A stretch of 64,000 bases of DNA from Hedera helix (GCA_947179155.2 OX359270.1:21604556-21668555); one strand, 5' to 3'. Positions 1 through 10,999 are shown, counted from the stretch's first letter. Notes: generated from the letters alone by a model not told the origin. Numbers and translations are program-made.

Positions 1-354
1 ACTCATTTCTCCAAGTTGCCATCAACACAAATAGGGTGAAAGAAAAAGTGTGTATATGTGCTGAGAAGGGCTTTCATTTTTGTTTTCGCATTTCTCAAAT
101 AGATTTTTTTGTTACTAGCTCTAGAGCAGCTTTATATTTGGTCAAAGCAATGTTCAATTTTCATTTGCAGTTTGATTGAAAACATTATTTTGGTTGTTTT
201 TTTTCTCTTTCCCTTTTCTTTTCTCTACTGCCCTTTTCAATCTTCTTCTGTTTCTTGGCTAATAATGACTGGAATTCATTGAATTTGCACGAATTTCAAA
301 ACAAAAAAAGCCCTGTTAGAGAGCACGTTGTTGAATGTTTATTTCTATATGCAG
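1..354 (+). other. Upstream intron of the aspartic protease gene
   Basis: T-rich sequence ending in a pyrimidine tract and TATATGCAG acceptor at 346-354. I see no convincing coding exon in it; the missing first exon or exons should lie outside the window. Confidence 0.6.
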
Positions 355-2376
355 GTATTATCAAGTGACCCTTAACATAGGTCAACCACCTAAACCTTAC
401 TTCCTTGATTTGGATACCGGCAGTGATCTCACCTGGCTCCAATGTGATGCACCTTGCACCAAATGCAGTCCGGTAACTGTTCTTTTCTCTTGGCTAGAGA
501 AGTCACCCTATAATCATTAACAATATTTGAATGTTGGTTCACTGTGTTGTTTCGATCCACTTGAAAACAAAAGTCAAAAATGTCGTCGGTAATTTGGGTT
601 AAAAAACGCTTAATTCGGCCATTTTTGGTATTTAAATTCATTTTCATAACTGAAACATACTAAAACCAACCTTAATTATAACTAGTGATTTTTTCAACTC
701 TGTATCTGTGTGCAGGCTCCTCACCCTCTCTACAAACCGAATAAAAACCTTGTGACATGTGAGGATCCCCTATGTGCCGTGCTTCACTGGCCTGAAAACC
801 TGCGTTGTGAAACCCCAGAAGAGCAATGTGACTATGTAATCGAATATGCTGATCATGGTTCATCTATGGGTGTACTAGTTCAAGATACATTTACTTTAAA
901 ATTCTCCAATGGTAGCACCCTTGCTCCCCGTCTTGCATTTGGGTACATAACTTTCTCCCACTCTTCATCTAAATCTATCAAGAATTCTTTAACTTTGGCT
1001 TCTTACCGGTACTCTAAGTTGACATTGACCTTATTAAGGTTTGCTTAACTGAATTTATCAATTCTCTCTTAATTTTCTGTCTTATTTTTAGCTCTCATCT
1101 TGGTAAAGTTTTGCATTAAAATTCTATTTATCTTTCCTTTTGTTCTTTCCCAAGTTTTCATTCTTGCTTAATATAGGAGTAATTATAAACTATGAATTGC
1201 TAAATTTCTAAACTAACTTATGTACTTTGCTAGTTTAATGCTCATTTTTTAATTTTTAATTTTCCAGTTTCATGATGTTATATTGTCTCACTATATATTA
1301 AATGCAGATGTGGTTACAACCAAGAAGTTGCAGATACAATCAGTCCACCTTACACTGATGGAGTCCTAGGTCTCGGTAATGGAAAATTAAGCATCGTAAG
1401 ACAATTACGCAACCAGGGTTTAACACAAAATGTGCTGGGCCATTGCTTAAGTGGGCAAGGGGGAGGTTTTCTTTTCTTCGGTGACGATCTTCTCCCGTCT
1501 TCTGGGATCGTCTGGACACCAATGTCAAGCAAATCTACAGAGTAAGAACCTTCAAATCATACTCTTTTCTCCAATATACTTTATTTTCTCGTGTATTAAC
1601 ATTTGATTTGTGATTGCATCAGGAAACACTACTCTTTGGGACCTGCTGATCTCCAGTTTGGCGGGCAAGCTACTGGAGTTGAAGGCCTTCACTTGGTGTT
1701 TGACACCGGAAGTACTTACACCTACTTCAATTCCCAAGCTTACAATGTTCTACTTTCCATGGTTTGATGTAAACAAGATTTAAGACTAGCATTTTAAATT
1801 GTTTGTTGTTTGTATGGCAAACTAACCATTAGTTTTATGTTTCCAGATAAAGAATGACTTAAATGGAAAACAGCTAAAAGACACAAATGACGATAGAAAC
1901 CTCCCTGTATGCTGGAAAGGCGCAAAATCTTTTAAATCCATTTGTGATGTCAGGAACTTGTTCAAGCCGTTAGTTTTGAGCTTTACAGAACCCAAAAATG
2001 CTCAACTCCAATTGCCCCCCGAAGCATATCTCATTATCACAGTAAGTAATCTTAAGGTGTTTCTTTTTCTTAAGCTACTATTACGGGATGACAAAGCGAA
2101 GCATATTTAAAAAATTTGTATTACAGGATCATGGAAACGTGTGCTTGGGTATCCTAAATGGCACTGAAGTTGGACTGGAAAACTTCAATATAATTGGAGG
2201 TGAGAAGTGTAAATAACAAAATTTTGTAAATGAAAGTTCTTTTCAGCATTCTAACATGCGTTTTCGGCTTCCTATTGGCAGACATATCTCTGCAAGACAA
2301 AATAGTGATATATGATAACGAGAAACAACAGATTGGATGGGCTTCTGCGAATTGCGACAGGCTTCCCAAGCCCTGA
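355..2376 (+). CDS. Nucellin-like aspartic protease, 3' seven exons (5' end outside window)
   Basis: A pepsin-family (A1) aspartic endopeptidase of the plant nucellin/Asp1 type. Exons read 355-472, 716-942, 1308-1541, 1623-1761, 1847-2041, 2127-2199 and 2282-2376. Every junction is GT-AG and the phases agree, giving 359 codons and a TGA at 2374-2376. The first catalytic motif DTGS is in the first exon (after YFLDL, before DLTWLQCD), and the second, FDTGS, is in the fourth. Family landmarks are ADHGSSMGVL, CGYNQ, DGVLGLG, GGGFLFFGDD, NIIGD and the C-terminal IYDNE-QIGW block. Cysteines of the nucellin insert are present. The signal peptide and start codon are not visible: 355 is a splice acceptor, so at least one upstream exon lies left of the window. 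No stop or frameshift is seen, so the gene looks functional. The family acts in secretory or vacuolar compartments; the exact substrate cannot be inferred. Confidence 0.9.
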
Positions 2377-2620
2377 GCATTTCTGTTTATTTACTTTAAC
2401 CTCCTAGACTGTTGAGGGCATTCTCACCAAGATTTTTTCTTGTTTATAACATAACAGTATGGATCGTTGGAGTTTTTTCTGAGCCTCATTCAGCCTACTC
2501 GGGGATCTTAACAGTTTTTTACCCTGCAACAGTTGCTCGGGTAATTGCTCGGGTAAGGACTTACATGCAGGCTCATCACATGAAAGCTTAGTTAATAAAG
2601 TTGTGGCATAAATATCTTCA
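2377..2620 (+). other. 3' untranslated region of the protease gene
   Basis: Follows the stop at 2374-2376. An AATAAA hexamer at 2594-2599 is the best polyadenylation signal. From about 2620 to 2770 I see nothing recognisable. Confidence 0.55.
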
Positions 2621-2770
2621 TGTTTTTATATATAGCAAAATATACAAAATGTTTAGCTATGGTAGGGAATAAGTTCTTTGTTCTGTTCCAGAGCCAAGAT
2701 GGTAGAGAATGTACATGGGTAGATCCCAGATAAGGAATCAATACAAATGCTTGTTACAACAGAGTTTCTT

Positions 2771-3022
2771 TACTACCCGCGTTCCTTGTTTAGTTCGTCT
2801 TTTTTAGTCAAATTTATTAATTTTATAAATAAAAATGAAGTATATTTATTAAAATTTTCAAATTCATGAAAATTAGAGGTAGTAGTAAATTCGTATGGTA
2901 TCTTATGGGTATAGTTTTTCCATTTATATTTATAAGAAAATAATATAAGTTTTAATTACAGAATTAGTCAATTTGACTAAAATAATCAAATTAATCCAAT
3001 TTTTGAAGAACTGCGAGAGTAG
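2771..3022. mobile_element. Stowaway-like MITE (degenerate)
   Basis: About 250 bp of AT-rich DNA whose ends are imperfect inverted repeats. The left end reads CTACCCGCGTTCC. The reverse complement of the right end reads CTACTCTCGCAGTTC. Both continue into a TTTAGTCAAATT block. The CTCCCTCCGTYC-like end and flanking TA are typical of Tc1/mariner Stowaway MITEs. The exact edge is uncertain by a few bases. No coding capacity. Confidence 0.5.
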
Positions 3023-3340
3023 ATAGCTATGCAACTTAATTTAGTTACACACTCCATTTCCACTGCAGCTGTTTCCGCAATTATGCTAGTTCAATTTTTG
3101 AATCAGACTCTAATAACATAGACCCATAATAACTGTCTGAGAAGCACGGTAGAAAACAGGAACTACGTTAACTAAACTCGTTGGGTAGGCAGAATTCAAA
3201 GAATTCCATAGGTAAGCGTAAATTAGAAAAAGTGAAGAAAATTAAAAAGATAAATTGAACTACAAAAAAAGAGAATAAGATGGATAAATAAACATGAATG
3301 AATGGAGCCGCGTAATAAAAACACATTTAAAAATATATAT
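3023..3340. other. Intergenic, nothing recognised
   Basis: AT-rich sequence between the MITE and the Tat fragment. I see no gene, repeat array or element end in it. Confidence 0.5.
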
Positions 3341-3583
3341 ACTCAATCGTTCCAGAGTATAAGAACAAGTACAGTACAGATCGGGTTTGGGTTGCGAACA
3401 GACTTTAGAAACCGCATGATCAAATTGTTGAGAGAGTACTCAGACATCTGTGCTTGGATTCTAGCCAACATGCCAGGATTAGACAGAAATGTTGTCGTTC
3501 ACAAGCTCAGCGTAAATCCTAATGTGAAGCCCGTTCAAGCAAAAACGCCGAAGCATAACTCCGAGCGTCGTAAAGGTAATTAA
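3341..3583 (+). pseudogene. Tat-type Ty3/gypsy fragment, protease-RT junction
   Basis: The open segment matches the stretch just before reverse transcriptase in Tat-lineage polyproteins. It has TVQIG, then LLREYSDICAW, NMPGLD, and VHKLSVNP..KPV. The same block occurs at 12588-12770 and 14440-14640 in the Tat element further right. The reading stays open until 3583, but the RT palm and everything downstream are missing. It could be the left remnant of the Tat element whose integrase starts at 52638, since both are on the + strand; that link is inference. Confidence 0.7.
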
Positions 3584-3944
3584 TATTAGTCCAATTGAAT
3601 TATGAGTTTACTAATAAGTCCAATATGGATTAAGAATGAATCCAAGTGATGAATACTCGTAAGCTTCCTATGAGAATAAATATAATATGGCCCAATCCTT
3701 AAATTATTAATAGAACTTTTAAAAGGGTAAATTACAGATTATAGTATATTTTAAAAAGTAATTACAGAAAAAATATATCTTAAAAGTATTTACAAAAAGA
3801 GTACCTTTTAAAAATATATTTATAAAATTAGTGCATTCTTATCCCTTTAATTTAGTTGGATGATTTTAAAATTCAAAATTTTAAAAATCAATTGCAGAAA
3901 TCAATGCATCTCATATCTTTTTGTGTACCAGGAAAAAAAACATT

Positions 3945-4262
3945 ACATCCCCCTCTCCCCTCCCTCTTCCCCCGCCTCCAGCTCTCTCTCTCTCTCCTCC
4001 TTCTTCCCCCGCCTGCCCCCTCTCCCCTGCCCCTCCACCTTTCTCTCCTCCCTCCCCCCTCCCCCCTCCCCCGCCTGCCTCCTCCCTCTTCCGCCTACCT
4101 CTCCCTCCCCCGCCTACCCCCTCTCCCGCCTACCTCCTCCCCCCTCCCCCCTCCAGCCCCCTCCTCCCCTACGCAGCCTGCTCCTCCCCTCCTCCGCCTA
4201 CTCCTATTTTGCTCCTCCCCCCTCCCGCCTCCTCCTCCTCCTCCCTCCCTCCCCCCGCCCAG
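3945..4262. repeat. C/T-rich low-complexity tract
   Basis: About 320 bp of CCCTCC, CCCCCG and CTCCTC runs, nearly free of purines. It forms the left inner arm of the foldback element. All three + frames stay open because the tract lacks stop-forming bases; the proline/serine-rich readings are artefacts. Confidence 0.9.
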
Positions 4263-4273
4263 GAATACCACAA

Positions 4274-4832
4274 TACTGAATGTAAGTAACCAATAATATT
4301 ATGTAGGTAACCAAACAATAGTTTGTAGGTAACCAAACACTAATATGAAGGTAACTAATTTTCTAAATGTGTAGTAAATATAGGTAACCAAACACTAGTA
4401 TAGAGGTAACCAAACACCAGTATAGAGATAACCAATTCCTGAATGTGTAGTAACTAGTTTTGGTTACCTTAGTATTAAAGGTTGGTTACCTCTGTATTAA
4501 TGTTTGGTTACCTTTTTACTAAGGGTTAGTTACCTTATATTAAAGTTTGGCTACCTTTGTGTTTAAGATTGGTTACCTTTTGTATTAAGGTTTGGTTACC
4601 TTTGTATTACAGGGTTGGTTACCTTTGTATTAAGGTTTGGTTACATTTTGTATTAAGGTTATTGGTTACCTTTTGTATTAAAATTTGGTTACCTTTGTGT
4701 TAAAGGTTGGTTACCTTTTGTATTAAGATTTGGTTACTTTTGTATTAAGATTTGGTTACTTTTTGTATTAATGTTGTTGGTTACCTTTTGTATTAAGGTT
4801 TGGTTACTTTTGTTTTAAAAGTTGGTTACTGA
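4274..4832. repeat. GGTAACC/GGTTACC tandem array with inversion in the centre
   Basis: Units of roughly 20-27 bp. Left of about 4450 they read AGGTAACCAAACACTAGTAT. Right of it they read as the reverse complement, GGTTTGGTTACCTTTGTATT. The right half holds more than a dozen degenerate units, the left about seven. Confidence 0.85.
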
Positions 4833-4839
4833 GAGAGAG

Positions 4840-5352
4840 ATGGAGAAAGGCGGGGAGGGGGGTCGGAGGAGGGAGGCGGAAGGGGGAGGGGGGGGGGGGG
4901 GGATGCAGGCGGGAGGAGAGAGGAAGCGGGGGCGGGGGAGGGGGGACGGAGGAGGCAGGAGGCAGACGGAGAGTGGGGAGGGAGAAAGCAGGCGGGAGGG
5001 GGAGGGGGGACGGAGGAGGGGGAAGGGGATGGGGGGCAGGGGCGGTCGGAGGGGCTGGGGTGGAGGTGGTGGTCGGGGGGGAGGAGGCGGGGGATGCAGG
5101 CGGGATGAGAGAGGAAGCGGGGGCGGGGGAGGGGGGACGGAAGAGGGGGAAGGGGACGGGGGCAGTGGGGCGGTCGGAGGGGCTGGGGTGGGGGTGGTGA
5201 TCGGGGGGGGAGGAGGCGGGGGGAGAAGGGAGAAGGGAGAAGGCGGGGGGAGGCGGAGTCTAGGGGATGAGGGGCGGGGGGTGGGGAGAGGAAGGGGAGG
5301 AGGGACGGGGGCAGAGGGCGGTCGAAGGGGCAGGGGGCGGTCGGAGGGGCTG
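4840..5352. repeat. G/A-rich low-complexity tract
   Basis: About 510 bp of GGGGAGG, GGCGGGAGG and long G runs, including a run of at least 15 G near 4890. It is the opposed arm to the C/T-rich tract. Sub-blocks such as GATGCAGGCGGGA recur near 4901 and 5092, suggesting internal duplication. The long glycine-rich reading frame is an artefact of composition. Confidence 0.9.
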
Positions 5353-5605
5353 AAATGGTAGTTATAGTTCTACTTGATGTAAGAGATAATGATTTAATGG
5401 GTTTATTATTGTTGCACTCTTTTTGTAATTATTTTGTTAGTGCACTATTCTTGTAATTTTTTATTAATTGTTGTATACTTATGTAAAGAACCCCTTTTAA
5501 AATGCTAGTAGAAGTTATTAATGGCCCAATGATTTAGTCCTAGATTTATGTATGTGATACCCAAGATTTAATTTAATTAAATCCATGTACATTGGCCAAA
5601 ACATT

Positions 5606-5642
5606 GTATGTATGTATGTATGTATGTATGTATGTATGTATG
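5606..5642. repeat. (TGTA)n microsatellite
   Basis: About nine GTAT/TGTA units directly left of the hairpin MITE. Confidence 0.9.
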
Positions 5643-5647
5643 ACTTG

Positions 5648-5871
5648 GTTCAAGAGCATACCCCTTTAAAAAGTATACTAAGCATACCCCATTTAACGAC
5701 GGACCCGATGACGGTTTGGTCCGTTGCTATAGGATCGTCCGTCGCTAAAGTTTTTAGCGACGAACAACATATAGCAACGGACGAACCTATGGTGACGGAC
5801 CAAACTGTCGCTGGGTCCGTCGCTAAAGGGGGTATGCTAAGTATGTCTTTTAAGGAGGTATGCTCTTGAAC
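5648..5871. mobile_element. Hairpin MITE with GCGACGGAC motifs
   Basis: A 224-bp near-perfect foldback. GTTCAAGAGCATA at 5648-5660 is matched by its reverse complement at 5859-5871. The arms pair over most of their length, including AGCATACCCC and several ACGGACC and GTCCGTCGCTAA motifs. The pairing makes both strands translate into nearly the same peptide, an artefact of symmetry. No clear target-site duplication is seen. The right edge abuts a (TA)n run at 5876-5898. Superfamily not assigned. Confidence 0.8.
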
Positions 5872-7366
5872 TTTACTATATATATATATATATATATAGT
5901 ACTCCAACCCCCCTCCCTAGGCCATATTGCTGAATTTTTTTCCTTGAGCCAGGTATTTTGGAGCTTTGTGAAGGAAATAATGATCTTGGGTATGGTTAAT
6001 TGTCCTTAAAGCAAGACTAGGTATCTTTTTACTAACTCCTCTTAAACCAATGGATATTGTATGCTTGATGGATAATAATTCTCCTATAAATAGGAGTCAC
6101 TTAACTTAATTTTTCCTCTATTTGAACATTTGCTAAGTTGAGAGCTTTAGAGAGAGTTAGAGAGGAAAAAAGAGAGCTTGGGAGAAATAAGAAAAAATAA
6201 GGAACTCTTGCTCTCTTGAATTTCAAAATAAGCAAAAGGCTTTGTGGTTGAGGAGTTTAGAAGGTGGATAACTTAACTCATTTCCTAGCAAGAAGAAAGA
6301 AGGCTACAAAATGGTATAACCCCTTTAACCTTAAATTTTAAGTTAAACAAGTTAGTTTGTAGTTGTTTATGAATGCTTAATTGTGGGAGGATCTTGTGTG
6401 TGAAAATCATGATGGATTCCGAAGTTATAAGGTGGTTTTGATGGAATTTTATATGTTTGTATGTGTTAAAAATATGTAAAAACTTAAAGTGGAATGAAAA
6501 TAATAACATAAATACTTTACCGGGAAAATTTTAAAATAGGGCAGTAGCTTTGAACGGATATAACTCTTTGTGCGCTTATCATTTTTGAGATCCATAAATT
6601 TTGAATGTTATATCTATGAGTTCTTGAACCAATCCAAGTGGAACAAATAAAAAATATTAAAATTTTCATTTATGATGAATTTTCCACCAAAATAGTCCAA
6701 ACGGTCGAAAAAACTCTCAACCTACTGACCTAGGATTTTTATGGGGACTTAACTAGTGATTTAAATTCCTTCCTTCTGGATTATCAAATTGTATGTTATA
6801 ACCAAGCTCTTATCCAAAAATGAACTCAATCCGACTTCGGATGAGTGAGATATGACTAATCAAAGTTTTAGGCTAAAATCAAAAATTTTGAAGTTGTGTA
6901 ACTTTGATTGAGCTAAAAGTTTTATTGAAAGTTCACATTAATATAAGGAAGTTACAAGGTGAATTTAGGAACATTTGTATAAAATCTCAAATTATGAAAA
7001 ATGTGGCAATTTTATGCATAAACGGCCCTTTTAAAAATAGTAAATGACATTGGAAATTTAAAAGAAAAATAATTTATGTGTAAAATAATGCTAACTAATT
7101 GATTCCAGAAGAAATAAAAATAATAATGTATCTAGGTATTTTTAATAACTAAGATTGAGTTAAGAAAATAAACAAAAATAATTAAAGAGAAACCAAATAA
7201 TGATGTAAATTGATTTTATAGGCAAATTTGTGATACAAATGAACAAATAAAACTTATTAAGAATTTTATGGTCATCTTAATGATTGTGTTATGATGATGA
7301 GTAGTGAAACTACTTGTCAGAATTAATTAATAATAAATAAATAAATAAGAAAATAAGAAAAAATTA

Positions 7367-7845
7367 AACAAATAAAATAATAAATAAAGATTATTTTATT
7401 TGTAAAAATGTGAAAAGATTAAACAAAGAAGATAATAATTTGAATTATTTTATTTGAAAAGAATAATGAGAAATGACCACTAAGATCATTTGAAAGATTA
7501 ATAGAAGATGATTAAATAAATAAAATAATAAAAATTATTTTATTTGTGAAAAATGATTAATAAGAAATAATAGGAAAGTTGTTAATATTATTTAATGGGT
7601 GAAGATCGATACTAAATTGAAGGGATCCATTAAGTAAATAATGTTCTTTATTTGTGAAAAATAATACGATAAAATAATATAGATTAATTGTGAAGGTTGA
7701 TTAAACAAATAAAATAATTACAAAAGTTATCTTATTTGAAGATTATGATCATGAGAAGTAATAAACAAATAATTAACATTAAAGATTGTTTGTAAATTAT
7801 GAATTATTAAGCAAATAAAATACTAATAAGGGTTACTTTATTTGT
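7367..7845. repeat. Array of AT-rich hairpin units
   Basis: AAATAAAATAAT followed after a short spacer by its complement ATTATTTTATTTG recurs near 7370, 7505, 7640, 7700 and 7810. The unit spacing is about 60-140 bp. Confidence 0.6.
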
Positions 7846-8652
7846 AGAAAATGAATATATGTATTAAATAACAATGTGAGATGAATGAGATAGTGAATGG
7901 GGTAAATAAGGAGATGATAAAGAATAAGTGTAAGGTTAAGTGATGAAGGTTTTCGATGTAGTTTAGATCGACGAAAATTATATTGATGGTTCGATAGAAA
8001 CTAATCATTAGACTGAATATATTAAATCACGACTTATATAGGTCAAACAAAGGCCAATGATCTAGAAGCAAGGAAAACGGACGGACGTTACATGCATATA
8101 CTCTAACTTGTACACTTTATTGTTTCGTACAAGTAATTAAATTGTTATACTTACTGAAAGATAATTCATATTCAAATATAGATATTCGTGTTTACATCCA
8201 TGAAAGATTAATCTCATATCAAATTACTGACTTTAAAAGTTTGAATTATTCATACTTGATTATCTTTAAGAGATTATTTGAATCCTAAAATGTGGACATT
8301 CTTGTTCATCAATGCTTGAGAAGAGTGTCTATGTCATTTAATTCGATTAGACAGATAATGAAATAAAATCAATCATATTTTAGAAAGCAATCCAAACCAA
8401 ATGCTTTGGCGTGGACTCATATATGCTGAGATGAACAACCTTCGTAAAAGGGAAAATTACTGTATGTCGGGATACCGACTCGCACGCTATGACTAAACGT
8501 TATGCATAATTTAAGGTACAACAAGGTTGATCACCTCATTTACCTGTTATCGAAGGCTTACAGTAATCTACTGATAATCCATCCGTTGAGTTCATGGTCC
8601 ATAACAACCACTCAGTAATAAAAATGTTCAGACTTTGAAACTGTTAAAACTA

Positions 8653-9421
8653 TGTAGGTGAGGAAATCTCATACCTCGCTAAGGTTAGGGTTTTGTCGTG
8701 ATTTAGGAGGCGAGAAATTTGCAAAGAGTACGGAATTAATCGGGAGATTGGAGAGGAGAGAAGAACTGGTGAGCAATTACTAGAGTAACACAAGGCAGAA
8801 CTCTCGGGGTCCTGACGTAATCGTCAGTGTCTGAGAGCCTCTATCAAGTGTTAGATTTCGAGGGAATCCGATTTCAACTTCGAGGGTCCAAGTGTAATCA
8901 CGAGATCACGAGTACCTCGAAGTTAGAGCTCAATTTCGAATCACTAACAAGTTCCCATAATATTTTCACTCTCTCAAATTTAGTGAGAATTCTCCTTGTG
9001 GCTTCAAAGTTCTCCAAGAGTCCAAAAAAAGTCCCCTCACTTCATAATAGAATTTCCTGATAATGGGGTCATGTGCCAGGCATGTGACAATGGGAAAATT
9101 TTAAAAATACCCTTAGTAATAGGGAAGTTCCCAGAATATCCCTAGTTACCCGGGTAAAGCCCAATTCGCCCGATTCCTCTAGCCAGCAATCAAATCCCTC
9201 AATTAATTCCCAAAATGAGTTGCCTTCCATGAGCCTTCTGCCTTGGAACTCGTGATAGTAGCTCTCAAGTTACATTTTTCAAGGTTTTTTCTATTTTTTC
9301 GGTCTTTAATTATTCGTTTGTTGTACGTTAGTTCGTTGTTCATTTATTTTCGTCTTATTCACTTTAGTTTAATTAATTCATTAGGTCAAATGTAAACCCT
9401 AATTCTATACATAGGCTCACA
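8653..9421 (-). repeat. 3' LTR of the gag-only element
   Basis: Plus-strand ends TGTAGGTGAGG and GGCTCACA. It aligns along its whole length with 51392-52168, with scattered substitutions and small indels (for example an extra ATCACGAG near 8900). On the minus strand it is preceded by the purine run ATGGGGAAAA (9422-9431), which fits a polypurine tract. Confidence 0.8.
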
Positions 9422-9431
9422 TTTTCCCCAT
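9422..9431 (-). promoter_or_regulatory. Polypurine tract of the gag-only element
   Basis: Minus-strand ATGGGGAAAA directly precedes the LTR start TGTGAGCC. This is the usual primer site for plus-strand DNA synthesis. Confidence 0.5.
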
Positions 9432-9487
9432 GCACGTGAGTCGCGCCTTCAAAGTGAAGATCGTGCATAAAAATATTAGTCTTCAAT

Positions 9488-9542
9488 TATTATTATATAT
9501 TATTATTATTATTATTATTATTGTTATTGTTGTTGTTATTGT
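9488..9542. repeat. (ATT)n microsatellite, insertion site of the Tat element
   Basis: ATT/TTG triplet run directly left of the Tat 5' LTR. A matching (AAT)n run follows the 3' LTR at 20970-21001. The repeats hide any 5-bp target duplication. Confidence 0.8.
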
Positions 9543-10082
9543 TGTTGGGGTGAGATTATTTGGGCCCAGGTTTGGACTGGCCCATAGTAGTTTGTTGGGT
9601 TGGGCCATTAATTTGATATATGGATTCTTATTTAATTTGGGATAAGGAATATTAGAATCCTTATTTTAAGGGGATTCTGTTTCCTTATACAAGGAAGCCT
9701 AAGTGGAATTGGATCTATTAACTAGTGAGCTGTACGTTTACATGGAAAATGACTCTTAATTCTAATCACTTTAGGATGATTGCACACTTGTATATATATG
9801 GTGCTGCATGGAGGCATAGAGGACATTATTCTTATTATTATTATTTACTCACAGAATCATTATTTTTCAGCATATAAGCTCTTTATTATTCTTAGAAAAA
9901 TCAATAAACCCCATTATTATGCTAGTGAATTCATCTCTTTCCCTGTAATTTTTTTCTAATTAGGTTTCCACATAAATTTTTGGTGTTCTTGCATTAATTT
10001 TCTTTGACTTATTTGCATTTGGCGTCTAGTTTTCTCCGTTGTTTTATGATTTAAACGGGTGATACAAAATTTGGCGTTAACA
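9543..10082 (+). repeat. 5' LTR of the Tat element
   Basis: TGTTGGGGTG at the start and GGCGTTAACA at the end (TG...CA). Matches 20434-20972 along its length. The following TTGGCACTAAAAGGAGGG (10083-10100) sits where the primer binding site should be; I cannot assign the tRNA. Confidence 0.9.
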
Positions 10083-10157
10083 TTGGCACTAAAAGGAGGG
10101 CTTTAGGCGTAAGTAAGGCGTAGGAGCAGTCTAGTCATGGAGCAATAGAATGATAGG

Positions 10158-10999
10158 GTGGAAAGGACATGTTCGTCAGCACCGTCTACGTCGAGAGGTT
10201 CTGTCAAGGATAGATTGGGTCCATCTACTCAGAGGGTAGGGTCGGTGGCATCACATTCCAATTTAGTCCGGCGACGGTTGTTCCCCTCTAATTCTCTAAG
10301 TTTGGAGCATACTAGGGGGACCAACGGGAAAGGGAATCTATCAAGAGACAGAGGATCCAGGCGGCAGAAAGGGCTTTACAATCTCTTCGACATCAACAAG
10401 AGGAGTGGGTTGTTTTACTGGTAAAGCTAAAAGGGGATAAGGAGCTGCAAAACACAATCCGAGGATCCGAAGAGCAGACACCTTAGAGTAGGGCGGGTTA
10501 GCGACGAGTGAATGATCCACCTACATCATAATTGGTAGGAGGAGTCGAGGGCGTCTATGGCCCGATGAAACCAACCTTGGAGCTTGTAGGTAAAGAATCG
10601 ACTCCTCCTCGGGACAGGGAGTCAACTTATTCAAACCGGCGGAGGCATTCCCTATCCCCACACAAAGGTTGTCATAACCAAAAAAAGATAACAGGCGATA
10701 TGCCCGAGGACATGTTGGACGGGGAGAACGTACTCCGAGAAGAAGTTCAGGAGATAAACCTGATGCTCGGGGAAAACGTAGTCCGAGAAGAAGCTCAGGA
10801 AATAAACCTAATGCTTGGGGAGGACGTAGTCTGAGAAGGAGCTTAGGAGATAAACCTGAGGCTCAGGAGGTAAACCTGACATTCGGAAAAGAGGTGACAA
10901 TGATCTAATTATGAAAAAGGATGGCGGATTTGGAATGGCAATTAGCTGAAGTCAAGGTGGGAGCTAAACCCGCAGATACCAAGTCTCCATTCTATAATC
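10158..10999 (+). pseudogene. Gag N-terminal region with 48-bp repeats, Tat element
   Basis: Broken readings of a Ser/Arg-rich gag N-terminus. From 10721 three 48-bp units follow each other (10721-10768, 10769-10816, 10817-10864), with part of a fourth. Each encodes a 16-residue acidic repeat of the form GENVxREExQEINLML. The third unit has CAG changed to TAG (10844-10846) and CGA changed to TGA. No catalytic role; the region lies before the capsid-like part of gag. Confidence 0.65.

Larger units (their letters stand above)
3717..5502. mobile_element. Foldback-type element with opposed C/T-rich and G/A-rich arms
   Basis: Both ends carry TTTTAAAAGGGGT-like sequence in inverted orientation (3717-3730 and 5490-5502). 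Each is followed inward by related AT-rich blocks such as AATTACA and ACAAAAAGAGT. Further in, the left arm is a C/T-rich tract and the right arm a G/A-rich tract. The centre is an inverted array of GGTAACC/GGTTACC units that changes orientation near 4450. The whole therefore folds as one imperfect hairpin of about 1.8 kb. It has no believable gene. A Mutator-like or foldback origin fits the long inverted arms. A target-site duplication is not clear: TAATAGAAC on the left resembles the right flank only partly. Confidence 0.6.
5553..8652 (+). mobile_element. Left part of a Ty3/gypsy LTR (interrupted; continues at 52174)
   Basis: Begins TGTGATACCCAAG, like the starts of the Tekay LTRs in this window (TGTCAGACCCC, TGTATGACCCC). 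It has a TATA box (TATAAATA, 6085-6092) followed by a transcribed-leader-like GA-rich stretch. No coding region is seen. It runs to the AACTA duplication at 8648-8652, where the gag-only element entered. Its expected right end, GGGGGCGTCACA, is found at 52626-52637. The hairpin MITE lies inside it. The LTR identity is inferred from ends, promoter and context; no matching target duplication was found around 5553 and 52637. Confidence 0.5.

Noticed and set aside
3856..4296. Three overlapping proline/serine-rich open frames
   Set aside because: All lie in a C/T-rich tract that cannot make stop codons; no codon or splice signal.
4274..4832. Regular repeats suggestive of a CRISPR array
   Set aside because: Unit spacing varies, there are no unique spacers, the array inverts in the middle, and the genome is a plant.
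4822..5361. Glycine/arginine-rich frame of 179 codons
   Set aside because: Product of the G/A-rich arm of the foldback element; composition only.
3708..5514. TAATAGAAC and TAGTAGAAG as a target duplication of the foldback element
   Set aside because: Only partial match, and it does not sit directly at both ends.
5585..5907. Similar open frames on both strands
   Set aside because: The hairpin MITE is its own reverse complement, so both strands translate alike.
9430..9645. Short membrane-like open frame
   Set aside because: Mostly the ATT/GTT microsatellite running into the Tat LTR.
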